From positions 1 to 5,637 of the forward strand of contig JACZTE010000081.1 of the NCBI GenBank assembly GCA_022573935.1: DNA of 5,637 nucleotides. The letters run 5' to 3'. Position 1 is the first letter of the stretch, and each line of letters starts with the position of its first letter. This document shows positions 1 to 5,603 of the stretch, piece after piece. The DNA comes from Chloroflexota bacterium. GTDB lineage: Bacteria; Chloroflexota; Dehalococcoidia; DSTF01; RBG-16-68-14. Below the pieces are notes generated by a model. That model did no database searches. It was not told the origin of the DNA and saw only the letters and a program-made list of their open reading frames with translations. The position numbers were made by a program, and so were the translations under genes.

Positions 1-797
1 TGGAGGGAGAGCGCTAGGTCCTGGCTCTCGTCGTCGATCCCCTTCAGCTCTTCGATGTTGCCCTGGAGTAGTGTCACCTGCGTCTCCTCGCTCTCGGCCA
101 GCCGCCGCCCGAACGTGATCTGCTCGTCCGACAGGTCGATGCCGGTGACCTGCGCCCCCTGCTTCGCCAGCACGATGCAGTCCTGCCCGCCGCCGCAGCC
201 GAGGACGATCGCGTGCAGGCCGGAGACATCGCCTACCAGGTTCAGCTGCTCCTCGTCCGGGCAGCGCGGCCCGTAGATGAGCTTGTCCGTCGGGAGCTGG
301 TAGCGCTCCTGGTACGCCTTGGCGATGGTGTTCCAGGCTTGTCGATTGTCGGGCGCGGGGCCGCCGGCGGGCAGCGGCACGGGGCCGGCGGGTGCGGCTG
401 TCTCGCGTTCGCCTCGGAGCCAGTCGCGCAACGACGCCGGCGCTTTCGTCTCCGCTAGCTGTTCTTTGCTCAGCCAGCGAGCGTCCGCGTAGTCGCCTTC
501 GGCGCGAAAGCGCAGATCGCCGCGGTGGCGGAGCACGCGAAAGACGTTGGCGACGTAGCGCCGATGCGTCGTTTCGTCGTCGAGGGAGAGCGTCTCGACG
601 AACACGTGCTCTTCGATCTCGACGCCCAGCTCTCGGACGGTGTGGCGCTCCAGCGCCTCCTCCGCCGACTGCTCGCTCTTGACGACGACGCCTGGCAGGA
701 GCCAGCGCCCGGCGAAGGGTGGCTTGTCCTCCTTGCGGAGGACCATGAGGGTGCGCCCCTCTCGTTCGAACAACGCCAGCGAGAGTACATCAGCCAT
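1..797 (-). CDS. NUDIX-domain / class I SAM-dependent methyltransferase fusion (3' part off window)
   Basis: The frame is open from an ATG at 797 to the window edge (265 codons seen, no stop), so the C-terminus is missing. Residues 1-130 resemble a NUDIX fold: early beta strands, a WLLPG turn at 32-36, then a Nudix-like helix (AEEALERHTVRELGV, 45-59). The box is poor: where the family has REUXEE this protein reads RHTVRE, so two of the three usual metal-binding glutamates appear absent and hydrolase activity is doubtful. Residues 131-150 form an Ala/Pro/Gly-rich linker. From about 151 a Rossmann-type methyltransferase begins, with SAM-binding motif I (VLGCGGGQD, 198-206) and the ribose-binding acidic residue D221 in GIDLSDEQ. 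The start lies 2 nt after the trpE stop (TAG-CC-ATG), implying translational coupling and co-transcription with the tryptophan genes. Substrates of both domains are unknown; I do not recognise a named gene. The domain calls are firmer than any function. Confidence 0.85.
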   Translation of the reverse strand, partial: MADVLSLALFEREGRTLMVLRKEDKPPFAGRWLLPGVVVKSEQSAEEALERHTVRELGVEIEEHVFVETLSLDDETTHRRYVANVFRVLRHRGDLRFRAEGDYADARWLSKEQLAETKAPASLRDWLRGERETAAPAGPVPLPAGGPAPDNRQAWNTIAKAYQERYQLPTDKLIYGPRCPDEEQLNLVGDVSGLHAIVLGCGGGQDCIVLAKQGAQVTGIDLSDEQITFGRRLAESEETQVTLLQGNIEELKGIDDESQDLALSL

Positions 798-799
798 GG

Positions 800-2293
800 C
801 TAGTATCCCAGGCTCCCGCGTGGTGCGCCGGCTGCCTGTGCCTCCGCCCGTTCGATGGCGCGCATCAGCGCCTTCGCCTTGTTCACCGTCTCTTCGTACT
901 CCCGCTCAGGCTCGCTATCGTAGACGATGCCGCCGCCGGCCTGGACGTGCGCGACGCCGTCCTTCATCACCATCGTGCGCATCGTGATGCAGGTATCGAT
1001 GTTGCCCGAGAGGTCGAAGTAGCCGATAGCGCCGGCGTAAGGGCCGCGCTGGTCGCGCTCCAGCTCCGCGATGATCTCCATCGCCCGGATCTTGGGCGCG
1101 CCGGAGACGGTGCCGGCGGGGAAGCAGGCGCGCAGGGCATCGTAGGGGCTCATGTCGGCTCGCAGGCGGCCGGTGATGTGGGAGACCAGGTGCATCACGT
1201 GCGAGTATCGCTCCACGTCCATGAGCTGCGTGACCTCCACCGAGCCCGGCTCGCTCACGCGGCCGACGTCGTTGCGGCCCAGATCGACCAGCATGATGTG
1301 CTCCGCCCGCTCTTTTTCGTCGCTGCGCAGCTCCTCCTCCAGGGCCGCGTCCTCGGCCTCGTCGCGGCCGCGGGGCCGCGTGCCGGCGATGGGGTGGTAG
1401 TCGATCGCGCCGTCCTCCACCCGCACCAGCAGCTCCGGCGAGGCGCCGACGATCTGGGCGTCGCCCAGATCCAGGTAGTACATGTACGGCGAGGGGTTGA
1501 TCGCTCGCAACGCCCGATACACGTCGAACGGGTGGGCCTGGGTAGGCCGGGAGAAGCGCTGCGAGAAGACCGTCTGGATGCAGTCGCCCGCGACGATGTA
1601 CTGCTTGATACGCTCCACCTGCTCCTTGTACGTCTGCCTGCTCATGTTCGAGGAGACCTCGGCAGCCTCAGTGTCGATGGGAGCAGCTCGGCGATAGGGC
1701 AGCGAGGCTAGCGGCTGGGAGAGCCGGCCCACCAGCTCATCGATCCGCCACACCGCCTGCCGGTAGGCCGCCTCGATATCGCCGTCGAGCCGCAGGTGGG
1801 CGACCACCTTGATGACGTGCTGGAGGTGGTCGAAGACGAGCAGCGTATCGGTGAAGAGGAAGATCGCCTCGGGCAGGCCCAGCGGGTCGGCCTCTGCCGG
1901 GGTTACCCGCGGCTCGAAGTGGCGGACGGCCTCGTAGCTCATGTAGCCGACCGCGCCTCCGTGGAATCGAGGGAGCCCCGGCACCGGCGCCACCTGGAAG
2001 CGCGATAGCTCCTTCTCGATGGGCACGAGCGGGTCGCCCGGCTCCTCGTTGCGCGCGACGTTGGCGCCGCTGCGCAGCACGCGGTACGGCTCCGTGCCGA
2101 TGAAGCTGTAGCGGGCGAGCCGCTCGCCCCCTTCGACGCTCTCCAGCAGGAAGGAATGTCTCCCGCGCGCCACCTTGAGGAAGACCGAGACCGGCGTCTC
2201 CAGGTCTGCCGGCACCTCTCGATAGACGGGCGCCAGGTTGCCCTGCGAGGCGAGGGCGCGGGCTTCGTCGAGCGATGGTGTGTAGGTTGCCAT
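800..2293 (-). CDS. trpE: Anthranilate synthase component I (TrpE)
   Basis: TrpE converts chorismate to anthranilate in the cytoplasm, using ammonia from a TrpG glutamine amidotransferase, and is the committed step of tryptophan synthesis. The 497-aa product has the usual full length and no fused TrpG. An N-terminal regulatory region carries LLES (49-52), the element that contributes to tryptophan feedback binding in characterised TrpE proteins. The catalytic chorismate-binding domain shows PIAGTRPRG (301-309), HIMLVDLGRND (332-342), FPAGTVSGAPK (391-401) and QAGGGIVYDSEP (451-462), all typical of active enzymes. I chose the ATG at 2293 because GGAG (2302-2299) sits 5 nt upstream; an in-frame GTG at 2299 overlaps that site and is less likely. 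The start follows the trpS stop by 2 nt, so translation is probably coupled. No trpG is visible and it must lie elsewhere or beyond the window. Control is presumably by the upstream T-box plus feedback inhibition. Confidence 0.97.
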   Translation of the reverse strand: MATYTPSLDEARALASQGNLAPVYREVPADLETPVSVFLKVARGRHSFLLESVEGGERLARYSFIGTEPYRVLRSGANVARNEEPGDPLVPIEKELSRFQVAPVPGLPRFHGGAVGYMSYEAVRHFEPRVTPAEADPLGLPEAIFLFTDTLLVFDHLQHVIKVVAHLRLDGDIEAAYRQAVWRIDELVGRLSQPLASLPYRRAAPIDTEAAEVSSNMSRQTYKEQVERIKQYIVAGDCIQTVFSQRFSRPTQAHPFDVYRALRAINPSPYMYYLDLGDAQIVGASPELLVRVEDGAIDYHPIAGTRPRGRDEAEDAALEEELRSDEKERAEHIMLVDLGRNDVGRVSEPGSVEVTQLMDVERYSHVMHLVSHITGRLRADMSPYDALRACFPAGTVSGAPKIRAMEIIAELERDQRGPYAGAIGYFDLSGNIDTCITMRTMVMKDGVAHVQAGGGIVYDSEPEREYEETVNKAKALMRAIERAEAQAAGAPRGSLGY

Positions 2294-2295
2294 GG

Positions 2296-3297
2296 TCACT
2301 CCAGGTAGTTCAGCCGCAGGGCGGCGCGGACGTCGGCCATCGTCCCTTCGGCCACCTTCTTGGCGTGACTGGTACCGGCGGCGAGCGCCTCGCGCACCAG
2401 CTTCGGGCGCGCCTCGTAGTGGGCGCGACGCTCGCGGATCGGGTCGAGGAACGCGTTCAGGGCCAGGGCCAGCTTCTCCTTCACCTCAACGTCGCCCACG
2501 GTGCCCTTCACGTACCGCTCCTTCAGGTCCTGCACCTCGGCCTCGTCGGGGTTAAAGGCGTCGTGGTACATGAAGACCGGGTTGCCCTCCACGTGGCCGG
2601 GGTCGGTGGCGTGGATGCGTGTCGGGTCGGTGAACATCCGCTTCACCTTCTTGGTTACCGTCTCGGCGTCGTCCTTCAGGTAGATGGCGTTCTTCAGCGA
2701 CTTGCTCATCTTCGCGTTGCCGTCGAGGCCGACCAGCCTCGGCACCCGCCCGACCAGCGCCTCCGGCTCCGGGAACACCTCGCCGAAGAGGCGGTTGAAC
2801 CGGCGGGCCACCTCGCGCGTCATCTCGATGTGCGGCAACTGGTCCTCGCCCACCGGCACCAGGTGTGCTTTGGGCATGAGGATGTTCGCCACCTGCATCA
2901 CCGGATAGGTGAAGAAGGCGACCGGCACGGACTTGGTCTCGAAGCTCTCCATCTCCGCCTTCAGCGTCGGGTTGCGCTGGAGGCGGGCCAGCGGCACGTA
3001 CCAGCTCAGCCACAGCGTCAGCTCGGCGTGCTCCGGTATCAGGCTCTCGATGTGGAAGTGGCTGCGCTCCGGGTCGAGGCCGACGGCGAGCCAGTCGAGC
3101 GCGACCTCGAAGACGGCCTTTCGCACCAGGTCGATGTCGTCGGCGTAGTCGGAGACCTGGTAGTCGGCGATGAGGAAGAAGCACTCGTACTCCTCCTGAA
3201 GCCGCAGCCAGTTCTCGAGCGCGCCCGCGTAGTGACCCAGATGCAGCGGCCCGGTGGGCCGGATGCCGGTGAGGATGCGCTTTTTGTTCTGTGACAT
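2296..3297 (-). CDS. trpS: Tryptophanyl-tRNA synthetase (TrpRS)
   Basis: TrpRS charges tRNA-Trp with tryptophan in two ATP-dependent steps. The 333-aa product matches the usual short bacterial class Ic enzyme. The HIGH-type signature is HLGH (19-22, in GPLHLGHYAG) and the second ATP-binding signature is KMSKS (196-200). VPVGEDQLPHIEMTREVARR (147-166) is the well-conserved segment after the active site. In the preceding helix this protein reads MQVANIL, whereas Bacillus-type enzymes have AADIL, with the Asp contacting the indole NH; here it is Asn (AAC codon). The ATG at 3297 is preferred because GGAG (3307-3304) lies 6 nt upstream; an ATG at 3309 would overlap that site and add four residues. 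The gene is separated from trpB2 by the four-helix-bundle cassette and runs into trpE with a 2-nt gap. Placing trpS in a tRNA-Trp T-box operon fits control by tRNA charging level. Confidence 0.97.
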   Translation of the reverse strand: MSQNKKRILTGIRPTGPLHLGHYAGALENWLRLQEEYECFFLIADYQVSDYADDIDLVRKAVFEVALDWLAVGLDPERSHFHIESLIPEHAELTLWLSWYVPLARLQRNPTLKAEMESFETKSVPVAFFTYPVMQVANILMPKAHLVPVGEDQLPHIEMTREVARRFNRLFGEVFPEPEALVGRVPRLVGLDGNAKMSKSLKNAIYLKDDAETVTKKVKRMFTDPTRIHATDPGHVEGNPVFMYHDAFNPDEAEVQDLKERYVKGTVGDVEVKEKLALALNAFLDPIRERRAHYEARPKLVREALAAGTSHAKKVAEGTMADVRAALRLNYLE

Positions 3298-3303
3298 ATC
3301 TTG

Positions 3304-3307
3304 CTCC
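3304..3307 (-). promoter_or_regulatory. trpS ribosome-binding site that decides the start
   Basis: GGAG sits 6 nt before the ATG at 3297. It overlaps an upstream in-frame ATG (3309-3307), which has no comparable site of its own, so the downstream start is favoured. Confidence 0.7.
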
Positions 3308-3318
3308 ATTGGTTGATC

Positions 3319-3385
3319 AGAACCTAGAACCTAGAACCCAGAACCCAGGACCTAGAACCAGGACCAGGACTAGAACCTGGAACCC
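3319..3385. repeat. Left array of degenerate 7-nt repeats (AGAACCY on the plus strand)
   Basis: Ten consecutive 6-7 nt units fit RGRACCN on the plus strand: AGAACCT, AGAACCT, AGAACCC, AGAACCC, AGGACCT, AGAACC, AGGACC, AGGACT, AGAACCT and GGAACCC. The array covers the last part of the four-helix-bundle reading frame, so on the minus strand it encodes a Gly/Ser/Pro/Arg-rich tail and the TAG stop (3326-3324). Immediately beyond it, TAGAACC (3371-3377) and GGTTCTA (3388-3394) form a 7-bp inverted repeat around a 10-nt loop. Two reverse-orientation GGTTC units follow at 3411-3423. The matching array at 3836-3899 has the opposite orientation. Its ends fall close to gene boundaries, which suggests a mobile or recombinogenic origin. 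Confidence 0.9.
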
Positions 3386-3821
3386 ATGGTTCTAAAGCCT
3401 CGGCAGGGTAGGGTTCAGGTTCCTCTCGGATTCTCTTGCCCGTTGATTTCTCTTTCCGCTCAAAGTCGACGATCTTCGCTGTGAGCATGCGAATGAGTTC
3501 CTGACAGGCCTCATGCAGGCGCTCCTCGGTTCTAGGCTCCAGATAGCCTGCCCGTTTGAGGAGATCTAGCCAGCTGTCCGTTTCACAAACTGAGCCCTTC
3601 GCTATTGATAAGTGATTTCGGTGAGCTCCAAGTGTATACCTTCCGTGGCCCTCCGCGATATTCGCAGCGATCGAGGATGCTGACCTAACAACTTGCCGTG
3701 CCAAAATCGGCGCGGTTCGGTCGTTGGGCAGTTTACTTGCGAGCCTGACGATCTCCAGCGCTAGATCCTGCGCCTTCTGCCAGAGAAGCAAGTTTCTGTA
3801 CGAATATGACTCGTCGCTCAT
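3324..3821 (-). CDS. Four-helix-bundle protein (S23 / 23S rRNA intervening-sequence family, TIGR02436-like)
   Basis: This 165-aa protein matches the family pattern well: RNLLLWQKAQDLALEIVRL near the N-terminus (first helix), QVVRSASSIAANIAEGHGR (second helix, the family hallmark), LSIAKGSVCETDSWLDLLKR (third helix), then a fourth helix around the ELIRMLTAKI segment. Relatives are encoded in spirochaete 23S rRNA intervening sequences, and Avd of diversity-generating retroelements shares the fold, forms a pentamer and binds nucleic acid. No molecular role is established for solitary members. The last 25 or so residues (ending in SRSWVLGSRF) come from the flanking repeat array and are unlikely to be part of the fold. 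The start at ATG 3821 has GAGGTG 9 nt upstream; an in-frame GTG at 3833 overlaps that site. GC is lower than in neighbours. Its position inside a tryptophan operon gives no hint of a tryptophan role and is better explained by insertion. Confidence 0.88.
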   Translation of the reverse strand: MSDESYSYRNLLLWQKAQDLALEIVRLASKLPNDRTAPILARQVVRSASSIAANIAEGHGRYTLGAHRNHLSIAKGSVCETDSWLDLLKRAGYLEPRTEERLHEACQELIRMLTAKIVDFERKEKSTGKRIREEPEPYPAEALEPWVPGSSPGPGSRSWVLGSRF

Positions 3822-3830
3822 CCCAGAGTT

Positions 3831-3836
3831 CACCTC
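3831..3836 (-). promoter_or_regulatory. Ribosome-binding site of the four-helix-bundle gene, at the inner edge of the repeat array
   Basis: GAGGTG precedes ATG 3821 by 9 nt. Its first base belongs to the innermost repeat unit, so the cassette appears to carry its own translation signal at the array-gene junction. The site favours ATG 3821 over the overlapping GTG at 3833. Confidence 0.5.
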
Positions 3837-3899
3837 GGTTCTTGGGTCTCGGTTCTGCGTTCCGAGTTCTCGGGTTCTCGGTCCTAGGTTCTAGGTCCT
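3836..3899. repeat. Right array of degenerate 7-nt repeats (NGGTTCT on the plus strand)
   Basis: Nine units of 7 nt (one of 8) read on the plus strand CGGTTCT, TGGGTCT, CGGTTCT, GCGTTCC, GAGTTCT, CGGGTTCT, CGGTCCT, AGGTTCT and AGGTCCT. This is the reverse complement of the left-array consensus, so the two arrays form a degenerate inverted repeat around the four-helix-bundle gene. The outermost unit includes the trpB2 stop codon (TAG, 3900-3898). It fills the 76-nt gap between trpB2 and the next start. Regular 7-nt spacing with point variation argues against chance. Confidence 0.88.
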
Positions 3900-5250
3900 A
3901 CACGACCGGCACCGCTTTCATCGCTTCGCGGACGGCCGCTTCCGGGTAGGCAAAGTCTTCCAGCTCGCCGGCGAAGTACTTGTCATAGGCGCTCATGTCG
4001 AAGTGGCCGTGGCCGGAGAGGTTGAAGACGATGACCTTCTTCGTACCCGCCTCCTTCGCCGCCAGCGCCTCGTCGATGGCGCTGCGCACTGCGTGGGCGC
4101 TCTCCGGTGCTGGGATGATCCCCTCTGTCCGAGCGAACTGAACGGCGGCCTCGAAGACCGCGGTCTGGTGATAGGCGCGCGCCTCGATCAGGCCCAATTC
4201 GTGGAGATGGCAGATGAGAGGCGCCATGGCGTGGTAGCGCAGCCCGCCGGCGTGGATGTCCGGCGGCATGAAGGTGTGGCCTAGCGTGTGCATCTTCATG
4301 AGCGGCGTCGTTGCCGCCGTGTCGCCGAAGTCGTATCGGTACTCGCCGCGCGTGAGCGACGGGCACGCCTCCGGCTCGGCGGCGATGAAGCGGGTCTTGG
4401 CGCCCTCCACCAGCCGGCGGCGGAGGAAGGGGAACGCGAGGCCTGCGTAGTTGGAGCCGCCGCCGACGCAGCCGATGACGACGTCCGCCTCTTCGCCCGC
4501 CTGCTCCATCTGCTTCAGCGTCTCCTGCCCCACGACCGTCTGATGGAGCAGCACGTGGTTGAGCACGCTGCCCAACGAGTACTTCGTATCGTCTCGAGTG
4601 GCGGCGTCCTCCGATGCCTCGCTGATGGCGATGCCCAGGGAGCCGGGCGAGTCCGGGTCGTCGCTGAGGACCTGGCGGCCGGCCTGGGTATCCGGGCTGG
4701 GGCTGGGCACGACGGTCGCCCCCCAGAGCTCCATCATCGAACGGCGGTAGGGCTTCTGGTAGTAGCTCACCTTCACCATGTAGACTTTCAGCTCCAGATC
4801 GAAGAAGGTGCAGGCCATGGCCATGGCGCTCCCCCACTGGCCGGCCCCAGTCTCGGTGCTGATGCGCTTCACACCCTCTGCCTTGTTGTAGTAGGCCTGC
4901 GCGATGGCGGTGTTGGGCTTATGCGACCCCGCCGGGCTCACGCCTTCGTACTTGTAGTAGATGTGAGCGGGGGTATCGAGCGCCCGTTCCAGCCGGTGCG
5001 CCCGATAGAGGGGCGTCGGCCGGTAGAGGCGGTACGCCTCGCGCACCTCCTCCGGGATCGGGATGTACCGTTCGGTACTCACCTCCTGGCCGATGATCTC
5101 CATCGGGAACAGCGGCGCCAGGTCGTCCGGGCCGATAGGCTGCTTGGTGCCCGGATGGAGCACCGGGGCCGGCGGCGACGGCAGATCGGCGACGATGTTG
5201 TACCAGGCTTCGGGCATCTCGTTCTCCGGAAGGATGAACTTGGTCTGCAT
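3898..5250 (-). CDS. trpB: Tryptophan synthase beta chain, TrpB2 type (stand-alone PLP enzyme)
   Basis: The enzyme condenses indole with L-serine to make tryptophan, using pyridoxal phosphate. The 450-aa length and motifs fit the TrpB2 branch (TIGR01415-like) rather than the roughly 400-aa TrpB1 that pairs tightly with TrpA. These include an extended N-terminus, [14 protein letters not shown] (75-88), the PLP lysine K111 in [17 protein letters not shown] (135-143), the phosphate-binding CVGGGSN (261-267), the acidic residue E383 in PAPESAHA, and NLSGHGHFD near the C-terminus. The ATG at 5250 is chosen because a strong GGAGGT (5263-5258) lies 7 nt upstream; an ATG at 5265 overlaps that site. 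It is the first gene after the T-box leader, and no trpA is present in the window, in keeping with TrpB2 working without a classical alpha partner. It may use free or salvaged indole; that is inference. The stop codon lies in the first unit of the adjoining repeat array. Confidence 0.95.
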   Translation of the reverse strand: MQTKFILPENEMPEAWYNIVADLPSPPAPVLHPGTKQPIGPDDLAPLFPMEIIGQEVSTERYIPIPEEVREAYRLYRPTPLYRAHRLERALDTPAHIYYKYEGVSPAGSHKPNTAIAQAYYNKAEGVKRISTETGAGQWGSAMAMACTFFDLELKVYMVKVSYYQKPYRRSMMELWGATVVPSPSPDTQAGRQVLSDDPDSPGSLGIAISEASEDAATRDDTKYSLGSVLNHVLLHQTVVGQETLKQMEQAGEEADVVIGCVGGGSNYAGLAFPFLRRRLVEGAKTRFIAAEPEACPSLTRGEYRYDFGDTAATTPLMKMHTLGHTFMPPDIHAGGLRYHAMAPLICHLHELGLIEARAYHQTAVFEAAVQFARTEGIIPAPESAHAVRSAIDEALAAKEAGTKKVIVFNLSGHGHFDMSAYDKYFAGELEDFAYPEAAVREAMKAVPVV

Positions 5251-5257
5251 CTGCGTT

Positions 5258-5263
5258 ACCTCC
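5258..5263 (-). promoter_or_regulatory. trpB2 ribosome-binding site that decides the start
   Basis: GGAGGT is a strong Shine-Dalgarno 7 nt before ATG 5250. It overlaps the upstream ATG (5265-5263), which would place the gene start inside its own binding site and is therefore rejected as the main start. Confidence 0.8.
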
Positions 5264-5278
5264 ATTCGTTGAAACTAC

Positions 5279-5308
5279 AAAACCCCTTACCCATAGGGGC
5301 AAGGGGTT
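5279..5308 (-). terminator. Intrinsic terminator of the T-box leader
   Basis: On the minus strand AACCCCTTGCCC (5308-5297) pairs with GGGTAAGGGGTT (5292-5281) around a CTAT loop. This is a 12-bp stem with a single G-U wobble, followed by a short U run (four Ts at 5282-5279, two of them shared with the stem). Its 5' arm can instead pair with AGGG of the T-box motif just upstream, giving the mutually exclusive antiterminator. It ends about 28 nt before the trpB2 start, so it controls read-through into the whole operon. The U tract is short, so termination may be incomplete. Confidence 0.9.
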
Positions 5309-5362
5309 CCTCGCGGTGCCACCCTAGTTATCCCCCGATCGCTCGGAGGACATCTCGTGTCA

Positions 5363-5392
5363 GGTACGGCTCCGATGCTTCGGAGCGATACC
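5363..5392 (-). promoter_or_regulatory. Stem III hairpin of the T-box leader
   Basis: GGTA pairs with TACC and GCTCCGA with TCGGAGC around an AGCA loop, forming a strong hairpin just before the antiterminator region, where Stem III normally lies in T-box leaders. Confidence 0.75.
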
Positions 5393-5463
5393 TTGGGCTC
5401 TGATAACGGCGCCCATCCCGGCGGAGCCTACTCGGTCTCCCTTTCGGTCCGCGGCTCCCAGGG

Positions 5464-5466
5464 CCA
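5464..5466 (-). promoter_or_regulatory. UGG specifier codon (Trp) in T-box Stem I
   Basis: The triplet follows GAA on the 3' side of the internal loop, flanked by helices GTCGC/GCGAC above and CAGG/CCTG below. A second UGG at 5460-5458 falls within or next to the lower helix and is not the specifier. The downstream tryptophan genes and the UGGC acceptor bulge agree with tRNA-Trp. Confidence 0.88.
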
Positions 5467-5574
5467 TTCGGTCGCAGCGCTGGCGCCGGTTTCCACCTAC
5501 TCCGGCTCTCTGGGCCCCGCTACGCGACGTACTCGTCCTGTTCGCAGCCGTTCATGCTATGCGATTGTGCGATT

Positions 5575-5603
5575 ACGATACCAACGAACCGCTGGCCTGT
5601 CAA
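5575..5603 (-). promoter_or_regulatory. Sigma70-type promoter of the trp T-box operon
   Basis: A perfect -35 TTGACA (5603-5598) is followed by a 17-bp spacer and a -10 TATCGT (5580-5575), which matches TATAAT at four positions including the key first T, second A and last T. Transcription should start near 5568, directly ahead of the T-box Stem I. Placement immediately upstream of the leader supports the call. Confidence 0.75.

Larger units (their letters stand above)
3319..3900 (-). mobile_element. Putative inserted cassette: four-helix-bundle gene between inverted 7-nt repeat arrays
   Basis: Seen in the sequence: a short gene is bracketed by two arrays of the same degenerate heptamer in opposite orientation, within an otherwise compact operon. 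The right array starts at the trpB2 stop codon and the left array ends about 10 nt before the trpS ribosome-binding region. Four 60-base stretches counted across the gene (3481-3720) run at 50-60% GC, whereas a sample inside trpB2 (4381-4440) is 73%. No transposase, integrase, reverse transcriptase or clear target-site duplication is visible, so if it moves it must be non-autonomous or mobilised by recombination. Exact ends are uncertain because the arrays are degenerate. The alternative is a resident gene whose flanks expanded by replication slippage, but slippage alone would not explain the opposite orientations. Confidence 0.5.
5279..5568 (-). promoter_or_regulatory. T-box riboswitch leader specific for tRNA-Trp
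   Basis: The leader contains the near-invariant T-box motif AGGGTGGCACCGCG (5325-5312). Stem I can be folded by eye. CGGCT pairs with AGCCG at the base and CAGG with CCTG above it. An internal specifier loop follows (5' side with AGTA, 3' side GAATGGC), then GTCGC pairs with GCGAC and AGCG with CGCT. Distally, GCCGG pairs with CCGGC, next to the conserved AGAGAG and GGTGGAAA elements. The triplet in the specifier loop is UGG (5466-5464), matching the tRNA-Trp anticodon CCA. The acceptor-pairing bulge reads UGGC, complementary to GCCA, as expected for the G73 discriminator of bacterial tRNA-Trp. Uncharged tRNA-Trp should therefore stabilise the antiterminator and allow transcription of trpB2, trpS and trpE. 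The 5' end is an estimate from the promoter. Confidence 0.95.

Noticed and set aside
470..790. Minus-strand 106-codon frame starting at an ATG near 790
   Set aside because: It is out of frame with the NUDIX-methyltransferase gene and gives a Ser/Arg-rich product typical of shifted high-GC coding sequence.
947..1711. Plus-strand open frame of 254 codons opposite trpE
   Set aside because: Shadow of the well-supported trpE reading frame.
2275..3294. Long open plus-strand frame of 339 codons opposite trpS
   Set aside because: It is the high-GC antisense shadow of trpS; the product has no recognisable family and is dominated by repetitive Leu, Val, His, Arg and Gly.
3324..3821. 23S rRNA intervening sequence
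   Set aside because: The gene family occurs there in spirochaetes, but no rRNA sequence flanks it here; the neighbours are trpB2 and trpS.
3319..3900. CRISPR array
   Set aside because: Units are 7 nt, contiguous and degenerate with no spacers, and no cas gene is present.
3319..3900. Diversity-generating retroelement with an Avd-like protein
   Set aside because: The four-helix-bundle family fits Avd distantly, but there is no reverse transcriptase and no template/variable repeat pair in the window.
4288..5403. Long open plus-strand frame of 371 codons opposite trpB2 and part of the T-box
   Set aside because: It is antisense to a clear TrpB2 gene and runs into the riboswitch; its composition is Arg/His/Leu-rich with no domain.
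5458..5460. Second UGG as the T-box specifier
   Set aside because: It falls within or next to the lower Stem I helix (CAGG with CCTG); the UGG at 5466-5464 is in the internal loop after GAA, where the specifier belongs.
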